Assembly (NCBI GenBank): GCA_022799115.1
Contig: JAAWNT010000002.1
Location: 88,411 to 152,410, forward strand
Reading direction: 5' to 3'
DNA: 64,000 bases
Origin: Clostridiales bacterium
Lineage (GTDB): Bacteria > Bacillota > Clostridia > Oscillospirales > Acutalibacteraceae
A model generated the notes under the pieces. It worked only from the letters and a program-made list of their open reading frames with translations, was not told where the DNA came from and ran no database searches. Shown piece after piece: positions 59,576 through 64,000 of this stretch. How positions within the stretch are numbered: the stretch's first letter is position 1; each line of letters begins with the position of its first letter. Both the position numbers and the translations under genes were made by a program.

Positions 59576-60139
59576 ATGGGACTCAATACCCTGGGCGTTG
59601 CCCACCGTTTTTTACAGGAGCATGTAAAACCGGGAAGCTTTTGCATTGACGCAACCGCGGGAAAGGGGCGAGACGCCGCGTTTCTCTGTTCCCTGGTGGG
59701 GGACGGGGGAAAGGTTTTGGCCTTCGACATCCAGCGGCAGGCGGTGGACGCAACCCGGGAACTGCTGGAGAAATCGGGATATTCCCATATTGCGCAGGTG
59801 ATTCTGGACAGTCACAGCGAAATGGACCGCTATGCGCAGTCAGAATCGGTGGATGCCATCGTCTTTAACCTGGGGTACCTGCCGGGCGGGGACCATCGGG
59901 TGTTCACCACTGCCGAAACCAGCATCCCCGCCATTGAGAAAGGGCTGCGCCTGCTGAAGCCCGGCGGAGTGATGAGCGTATGCATCTATTATGGAAAGGA
60001 CAGCGGTTATGAGGAAAAGGACGCGCTGATGGAGTACCTCAAAACCATTGACGACAGGCAATACACTGTGCTGATGGCCCAATTTTACAATCGGCCCAAC
60101 GATCCCCCCATTCCGGTTTTGATCTGGAAAGAGGGCTAG
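59576..60139 (+). CDS. mnmM: tRNA methyltransferase, MnmM/YtqB family
   Basis: 187 residues, ATG at 59576 with AGAGGAG (a GTG at 59573 is an alternative). S-adenosylmethionine-binding Rossmann fold: FCIDATAGKGRDAAFLCSLVG is motif I, and the conserved FNLGYLPGGDH signature marks the MnmM/YtqB group. MnmM methylates 5-aminomethyl(-2-thio)uridine at the tRNA wobble position, and such use would fit with ThiI/NifS thiolation elsewhere in the window. Shares the operon of the acetyltransferase. The call rests on the NLGYLPGGD motif and length. Confidence 0.85.
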   Translation: MGLNTLGVAHRFLQEHVKPGSFCIDATAGKGRDAAFLCSLVGDGGKVLAFDIQRQAVDATRELLEKSGYSHIAQVILDSHSEMDRYAQSESVDAIVFNLGYLPGGDHRVFTTAETSIPAIEKGLRLLKPGGVMSVCIYYGKDSGYEEKDALMEYLKTIDDRQYTVLMAQFYNRPNDPPIPVLIWKEG

Positions 60140-60271
60140 GGGGAACGTGATCCACTACCCCCTCAGGATCCCAGAAATCGTCAATGGATGCGCCGTGTCC
60201 CCTTATATAGGCGGAAACGCCGTTGCCTTCCGGCGGCGCCGAGCGACCGTCCTATCCTCGTAACAAGAAAG

Positions 60272-60303
60272 AAGCGCTCCTGTTCGGGATGCGCTTTTTT
60301 GCT
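60272..60303 (+). terminator. Terminator after mnmM
   Basis: AAGCGC (60272-60277) pairs with GCGCTT (60291-60296) with an inner TCC/GGA, then TTTTTT. About 130 nt after the stop, and convergent with the LysR gene. Confidence 0.75.
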
Positions 60304-61195
60304 ATTGGCCCACGCCGGCTGCGGAATAGTCCTTGGCGCAGCCGATGAACCTCTGAAGGGAGGGGGACAGAAATTTATTTTTATGATGGATCAAACAAAA
60401 TTGTCGCGTCATTCGTGTATCCTCAAAGGGAACGGCGATCAATTTACCCAGCTTGATTTCCTCCGCGGCCAGGCGGCGGGAAAGTACCGCCGCCCCCTGC
60501 CCTTCAATCACCGCGTTTTTGATGGCCTCGGCGCTGTGGCACACCCATTTGATGTGGACGCTCACGCCATGGAGGGCGAGGTACTTTTCAAAAAGTTCTC
60601 GGGTTCCGCTGCCTGGCTCCCGCAGAACAAAGCGGAGATTCTGCAAATCCTGGGCGCTCGCCGCCGCGTGTTCCGCAAGGGGATGATCCGGCGCGCACAC
60701 AAGGATCAGCTCGTCCTCCATCAGCGGCTGCGAGATAAGATCCTGACTGTTCACCGTACCCTCTACAATCCCAACGTCAAGCTGACTTTTCAACAGCTTT
60801 TCCTCAATCGACCGGGTGTTGTCCACGTAGACTTCCGCCTTGCAGGGGGCGCATTCCTTTTCAAATTTTTGAACAAGGCCAGGCAGCACGCAGGCTCCTA
60901 CCGTGATGGTGGCTCCTATTTTGAGGAAAGGGTGTTGTCCGGCGTTTTGCAGGTCCAGCTCCATCTCTTCAAACAGGGAGACAATGTGCCGGGCATAACC
61001 CAGCAGGCGCTTTCCTTCCGGAGTGGGATAGAGCTTGCGGGACAGCCGCTCAAACAGACGGATGCCGTAATACTGCTCGATTTCTGAGATTGCCTGGCTG
61101 ACGGTGGGCTGGGAGATATACAGCGTTTTGGCCGCTAGGCTCATTTTACCGCAGTCGGCCACGGCGATTAATACTTTCAAATGGCGAATGGTCAT
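60302..61195 (-). CDS. LysR-family transcriptional regulator
   Basis: 297 residues, ATG at 61195; the frame continues to 61531, but the start of the LysR fold (MTIRHLKVLIAVADCGKMSLAAKTLYISQPTVSQAI) is at 61195. The HTH occupies about residues 18-37, and the type 2 periplasmic-binding effector domain about 90-290 (IGATITVGACVLPGLVQKF, LREPGSGTRELFEKYL). Divergent from the siroheme reductase gene, with a 115-bp intergenic region holding an inverted repeat at 61213-61228, so it probably controls that gene. The overall sequence is of the CysL/CbbR type, compatible with sulfur control; effector unknown. Confidence 0.9.
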   Translation of the reverse strand: MTIRHLKVLIAVADCGKMSLAAKTLYISQPTVSQAISEIEQYYGIRLFERLSRKLYPTPEGKRLLGYARHIVSLFEEMELDLQNAGQHPFLKIGATITVGACVLPGLVQKFEKECAPCKAEVYVDNTRSIEEKLLKSQLDVGIVEGTVNSQDLISQPLMEDELILVCAPDHPLAEHAAASAQDLQNLRFVLREPGSGTRELFEKYLALHGVSVHIKWVCHSAEAIKNAVIEGQGAAVLSRRLAAEEIKLGKLIAVPFEDTRMTRQFCLIHHKNKFLSPSLQRFIGCAKDYSAAGVGQ

Positions 61196-61212
61196 ACAGA
61201 CGCTCCTTTTAT

Positions 61213-61228
61213 ATAGGGAATCACCTAT
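61213..61228. promoter_or_regulatory. Candidate LysR box
   Basis: ATAGG-N6-CCTAT (61213-61228) sits in the shared intergenic region, 18 nt upstream of the LysR start codon and 22 nt upstream of the reductase -35 box. Confidence 0.55.
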
Positions 61229-61250
61229 TATTATAATCATATTTTTGTAT

Positions 61251-61279
61251 TTTACAGAAGTAAAAACTAGTTGTATAAT
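61251..61279 (+). promoter_or_regulatory. Promoter of the siroheme reductase gene
   Basis: -35 TTTACA (61251-61256), 17-bp spacer, perfect -10 TATAAT (61274-61279). Confidence 0.8.
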
Positions 61280-61310
61280 AAAGACATCGAAATTCAGGAG
61301 GGAATGTGCA

Positions 61311-62237
61311 ATGGCAGTTACTGCGGAGGAGAAAAAAAGAGTCAAAGCGATGGGCTTTTTACCCAATCGGGACGGAGAGCATGTGTCTGCCCGGATTATT
61401 ACGGTCAACGGCGTTATGAACGCGGAGCAGATGCGCAACTTAAGCGAGGCGGCCCTCAAGTTCGGCAATGGACAGATTGCTCTGACCTCCCGGATGACGC
61501 TGGAGCTGCCCGGGGTGAAATACGAGGACATTCCGGCTTTTCAGGAATTTGTCGCCCGGGAGAATATGGTCACCGGCGGCACCGGAGCCAAGGTGCGGCC
61601 TTTGGTCAGCTGTAAGGGTACTGTCTGTGTGTTCGGACTGATCGACACCCAAGCGCTCACCCAGGAGCTGCACGAGCTGTTTTATGAGGGATACCGGAGC
61701 GTAACTTTACCCCATAAATTTAAAATCGCGGTGGGAGGATGTCCCAACAACTGCGTCAAACCCGACTTAAACGATGTGGGAATTGTGGGCCAGCGGGTTC
61801 CGGCCTTTGACCGGGAGAAATGCCGGGGCTGCAAAAAGTGCGTCATTGAGCGCACCTGCCCCATGAAGGCCTCTAAGGTGGAGGACGGCAAGCTTGTCAT
61901 GGACCCCAAGGTGTGCAACAGCTGCGGCCGCTGCGTCACCAAATGCCCCTTTGGCGCCATTCCGGACGGAACTGTGGGATACCGGGTCTATGTAGGCGGC
62001 CGCTGGGGCAAGCAGGTGCGCCACGGGGACAAGCTCAGCCCCTTGTTTACCAAAGAGGAAGCGGTGTCCGTGGTGGAAAAAGCCATTCTGCTTTTTAAGA
62101 GCGAGGGAAAAGCCGGGGAGCGGTTTGGCAGCATGGTGGACCGCCTGGGCCTGGAGAAGGTGGAGCGGACGCTCGTTGCCAACGACCTGCTGGCCCGCAA
62201 GGAGGAGATCCTGAACATGGAGGTGGTGGCGGGATAA
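61311..62237 (+). CDS. Siroheme/Fe-S sulfite- or nitrite-reductase-type protein (AsrC-like)
   Basis: 308 residues, ATG at 61311 with CAGGAGGGA. An N-terminal ferredoxin-like half domain (about 20-85), a siroheme-binding region with SCKGTVCVFGLIDTQ and GGCPNNCVKPDLNDVGI (Cys ligands C-x4-C and C-x3-C), then two [4Fe-4S] motifs CRGCKKCVIERTC and CNSCGRCVTKC. The size and layout resemble AsrC of anaerobic sulfite reductase, but no AsrA or AsrB genes are present, so it either works with other electron donors or has a different small-molecule target. Divergent LysR regulator upstream, terminator downstream. Confidence 0.88.
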   Translation: MAVTAEEKKRVKAMGFLPNRDGEHVSARIITVNGVMNAEQMRNLSEAALKFGNGQIALTSRMTLELPGVKYEDIPAFQEFVARENMVTGGTGAKVRPLVSCKGTVCVFGLIDTQALTQELHELFYEGYRSVTLPHKFKIAVGGCPNNCVKPDLNDVGIVGQRVPAFDREKCRGCKKCVIERTCPMKASKVEDGKLVMDPKVCNSCGRCVTKCPFGAIPDGTVGYRVYVGGRWGKQVRHGDKLSPLFTKEEAVSVVEKAILLFKSEGKAGERFGSMVDRLGLEKVERTLVANDLLARKEEILNMEVVAG

Positions 62238-62302
62238 GGTTCCCGACGCCGGAGGGACACTCCGTTTCGTTGTTTTTTTGTTTGATAAATTTGGAATAAG
62301 AA

Positions 62303-62352
62303 CGACCGGCCGCCGCGCCTCTATTTTGAGGGGAGGAGGCCGGCCTTTTTTG
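62303..62352 (+). terminator. Terminator after the siroheme reductase gene
   Basis: CCGGCC (62306-62311) pairs with GGCCGG (62338-62343), with an inner CCTC/GAGG element, followed by a T run. Confidence 0.8.
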
Positions 62353-62385
62353 TTTCACCGGTCCGGAACAGAATCGGCTCTCAGC

Positions 62386-62414
62386 TTGAAAAAACGTATG
62401 GCTTATGGTAGTAT
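62386..62414 (+). promoter_or_regulatory. Promoter of the Rpn-type nuclease gene
   Basis: -35 TTGAAA (62386-62391), 17-bp spacer, -10 TAGTAT (62409-62414). Confidence 0.6.
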
Positions 62415-62451
62415 GATTATGAGAAGGTGTATGCAAAGGTAGGTGTAACTT

Positions 62452-63267
62452 TTGACGGTAACGGAAAAAATCGATCGGAAACACCAGGAGGATTTACAGC
62501 GGCTCAAAGGATTTCGCCTGCTGGATGATGATTTTCTGACCAAATGCTTTGAAGGCGAAACGGATTGTATCGAGCTGGTGCTGCGGATTGTACTTGATAG
62601 GCCGGATTTAACAGTGGTGGACGTCCGCACCCAGGTATTTGTCGAGAACCTGTTAAACCGCTCCGTAAGATTGGATATACTGGCAACAGACAGCGCGGGA
62701 AGAAAAATAAACGTGGAAATACAGCGTGCGGACAAAGGAGCGGGAAGAAAAAGAGCGCGTTACAATTCCAGTATGATGGATGCAAACCTTTTGAAAAAAG
62801 GCGAGGATTTTGATGAGCTGCCGGAAACATGGGTCGTGTTTATCACCGAGAATGATGTGATGGGAAAAGGGCAACCTTTATACCGGATAGAGCGCTGCAT
62901 TTTGGGAACCGGCGAGAAATTTGAGGACGGTTCGCATATCCTGTATGTAAACGGCGCGTATCGGGACGAAACGCCGATTGGGAGGTTGATGCACGATTTT
63001 TCCTGTACAAATCCGTCTGATATGTACTATGGAGTATTGGCGGATCGAGTCAAATTTTTTAAAGAGAGTAAGGAGGGAATCACAATCATGTGCAAGGTTA
63101 TGGAGGACATGAGAAATGAATCCTTGCAGGAAGGACGAAAAGAAGGCATGAAAACGGCTGCGCTTCGCATGATAGAGGCGGGTAAATATACGTTGGAAGA
63201 AATTTCGGAAATTTCTGGGCTTTCGCTTGATGAGGTGAAAACGTTAAAAAGCGGAGAGAATTCATAA
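62452..63267 (+). CDS. Rpn-family PD-(D/E)xK nuclease / putative transposase
   Basis: 271 residues, TTG start at 62452 with AGGTAGGTG upstream. The nuclease core shows LLDDDFLTKCFEG, VRLDILATDSAGRKINVEIQR (the D and the E-x-Q of the PD-(D/E)xK fold) and RARYNSSMMDANLLKKGEDFDELPETWVVFITE, the arrangement of recombination-promoting nuclease (Rpn/PDDEXK_2) proteins. A C-terminal acidic/Lys tail with EGRKEGMKTAALRMIEAGKYTLEEISEISGLS is usual for the family. Rpn proteins cut DNA and promote RecA-independent recombination, and family members recur as many copies in a genome. It stands next to repeat copies and a small DNA-binding protein, marking an accessory patch. Confidence 0.88.
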   Translation: MTVTEKIDRKHQEDLQRLKGFRLLDDDFLTKCFEGETDCIELVLRIVLDRPDLTVVDVRTQVFVENLLNRSVRLDILATDSAGRKINVEIQRADKGAGRKRARYNSSMMDANLLKKGEDFDELPETWVVFITENDVMGKGQPLYRIERCILGTGEKFEDGSHILYVNGAYRDETPIGRLMHDFSCTNPSDMYYGVLADRVKFFKESKEGITIMCKVMEDMRNESLQEGRKEGMKTAALRMIEAGKYTLEEISEISGLSLDEVKTLKSGENS

Positions 63268-63279
63268 AGTTATTTAAAT

Positions 63280-63319
63280 AGGCCAGAGAGCGGGTTTTAG
63301 CTTTCTGGCCTCGTTTTTT
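63280..63319 (+). terminator. Terminator of the Rpn gene
   Basis: AGGCCAGA (63280-63287) pairs with TCTGGCCT (63304-63311), plus AG/CT, followed by CGTTTTTT. Confidence 0.85.
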
Positions 63320-63335
63320 ATGGAAGATACTTTTT

Positions 63336-63450
63336 GTTTTATTGCACCCGCTCATGCCGCGGGGCACATCCTTTCTCTTTCGCAAGAGAAAGGATGCAAA
63401 GAGTGCGCCAAAGGGGAGGCTTCGCCATCCCCCTTGGAACCCCCTCCAAG
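63336..63450. repeat. Hairpin-bearing repeat element, copy 1
   Basis: Starts with GTTTTATTGCACCCGCTC and continues with TGCCGCGGGGCACATCC, then the 10-bp stem ATCCTTTCTC / GAGAAAGGAT, GCAAAGAGTGCG and a second CCAA..GGGG / CCCC..TTGG stem. The same string recurs at 63898-64000. No open frame with a ribosome site is present. The element looks like a non-coding dispersed repeat (REP/MITE-like). Confidence 0.8.
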
Positions 63451-63559
63451 GTCCGCTGCGGCGGGTCTCCTACGCGGGTCTGGCGAGCATCACGGCTCGG
63501 TTGGCGGCTATGATCCGCCCAAAATTCGTGTATGCCAGAGCATTTGTTGTTCTTATTTG

Positions 63560-63739
63560 CTATTGTTCCTCTTCTCCAAGGGGGCCGTTCTGTCTTTCGT
63601 ATTCTTGGATTCCCTTAACTACGAAATATTCAATTTGATTATTTAAGGAGCGGAGTTCCTTATTGGAGATCTGCTTTAATTTTTTATGGGTTTCTTCCTT
63701 CATTCTGAATTGCAGAACAACAATATTACTATCTTTCAT
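63560..63739 (-). CDS. Small ribbon-helix-helix (Arc-type) DNA-binding protein
   Basis: 59 residues, ATG at 63739 with AGGAG 8 nt upstream (a longer frame to 63775 has no site). The beginning VVLQFRMKEETHKKLKQIS, then a turn and a second helix (RSLNNQIEYFVVKGIQEYER), is the RHH pattern of Arc-like repressors, with hydrophobic positions and a beta-strand at residues 6-12. The upstream region has repeated TTAGTGT-type half sites (63759-63810) that could be its operator. No toxin gene is visible beside it. The gene sits between the two copies of the hairpin repeat. Confidence 0.75.
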   Translation of the reverse strand: MKDSNIVVLQFRMKEETHKKLKQISNKELRSLNNQIEYFVVKGIQEYERQNGPLGEEEQ

Positions 63740-63758
63740 CCAACCATCTCCTAGTTTG

Positions 63759-63810
63759 ATTAGTGTTATTATCATACTATATTGACACTAATATTTGATA
63801 GTGTTATAAT
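63759..63810 (-). promoter_or_regulatory. Repeated half-sites upstream of the RHH gene
   Basis: TTAGTGT (63760-63766) is inverted as ACACTAA (63785-63791), and GATAGTGTTAT (63797-63807) repeats GATTAGTGTTAT (63758-63769) with one base less. Spacing 18-38 bp. Likely operator array for the RHH protein. Confidence 0.55.
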
Positions 63811-63897
63811 AAACCTATAATAGTACTGTTATTAAAGTTGTTGATTTGCTGCCATTTGTTGTTTTCCAGGCTTGTTGTTATACCATAGGTCCTTATT

Positions 63898-64000
63898 GTT
63901 TTATTGTACCCGCTCATGCCGCGGGGGCACATCCTTTCTCTCGCGCAAGAGAAAGGATGCAAAGAGTGCGTCCAAGGGGAATTCATCCCCTTGGAGAACC
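63898..64000. repeat. Hairpin-bearing repeat element, copy 2 (cut by window end)
   Basis: Same orientation as copy 1. Near-identical from GTTTTATTG through the ATCCTTTCTC/GAGAAAGGAT stem, GCAAAGAGTGCG and CCAAGGGGA..TCCCCTTGG; differences are a few substitutions and length changes. It continues beyond base 64000. Confidence 0.8.

Noticed and set aside
63320..63646. Plus-strand frame of 108 codons over the repeat
   Set aside because: It is a translation of the non-coding repeat and antisense to the RHH gene; no ribosome site.
1..64000. CRISPR array, prophage or complete insertion sequence
   Set aside because: No regularly spaced repeats, phage structural genes, integrase or DDE transposase were seen in either strand.

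Overview
The window looks like chromosome of a strictly anaerobic, probably spore-forming, Gram-positive Clostridia member, most likely Oscillospiraceae/Ruminococcaceae-like. This is inferred from gene content and style, not from a marker gene. Supporting signs are a moderately GC-rich sequence, strong purine-rich ribosome binding sites with frequent TTG/GTG starts, consensus sigma-A promoters, a class B sortase, LytR-CpsA-Psr and collagen-like surface proteins, lipoproteins, rubrerythrin, an [FeFe]-hydrogenase-type protein, a siroheme sulfite-reductase-type protein, FabV, and no outer-membrane genes. No prophage, CRISPR array, rRNA gene or complete insertion sequence was seen.

Layout. 1-7 kb: end of fabV, a nifS-thiI sulfur-transfer pair, sortase B followed by a membrane-tethered CinA-like domain protein, an unknown protein and a DUF1266 lipoprotein. 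7-12.5 kb: an AlkD-type DNA glycosylase and a two-subunit ABC exporter operon ending in its MarR regulator, with a MarR-type palindrome laid over the operon promoter. 12.5-15 kb: a lone GH30 glycosidase, a decayed AT-rich stretch and tRNA-Arg(CCG). 15-21 kb: LCP protein, KtrB potassium channel, a small unknown protein, an orphan ABC ATPase and a phosphomannomutase-type enzyme. 21.5-23.5 kb: a NifU-like scaffold and a GGGtGRT protein in one operon. 23.7-31.8 kb: glyoxalase-fold protein, PadR regulator, a candidate small RNA, lipoproteins, an orphan oligopeptide-binding protein, a broken QueG-like gene, a GH3 enzyme and cinA. 32-37 kb: MarR plus CrtO-like acyltransferase operon, [FeFe]-hydrogenase-like protein and a beta-lactamase-fold serine hydrolase. 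37-48 kb: two BceAB-type antimicrobial-peptide ABC modules, the first followed by two tiny membrane peptides, plus an amino-acid ABC importer and an amidohydrolase. 48-57 kb: FAD oxidoreductase, collagen-like spore/surface protein, HAD phosphatase, a large lipoprotein with a C-terminal membrane anchor, a PadR-DUF1700-DUF4097 operon, rubrerythrin and a zincin-like membrane protein with a degenerate active site. 57-62 kb: ECF sigma/anti-sigma pair, acetyltransferase plus MnmM-type methyltransferase, and a divergent LysR/siroheme reductase pair. 62.4-64 kb: an accessory patch with an Rpn-type nuclease and a ribbon-helix-helix protein lying between two copies of a hairpin-bearing repeat.

Recurring themes are envelope stress and antimicrobial defence (MarR exporter, two BceAB modules, PadR-DUF4097, ECF sigma, LCP, sortase) and iron-sulfur/sulfur chemistry (NifS, ThiI, NifU-like/GGGtGRT, hydrogenase, AsrC-like, rubrerythrin). 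Several regulators have near-perfect palindromes on their own promoters, so autoregulation can be read directly from the DNA. The items I consider least explained are the GGGtGRT/NifU-like pair, the sortase-linked CinA-like membrane protein, the twin small peptides after bceAB, the promoter-to-terminator small RNA near 24.9 kb, and the repeat-flanked patch at the right end.
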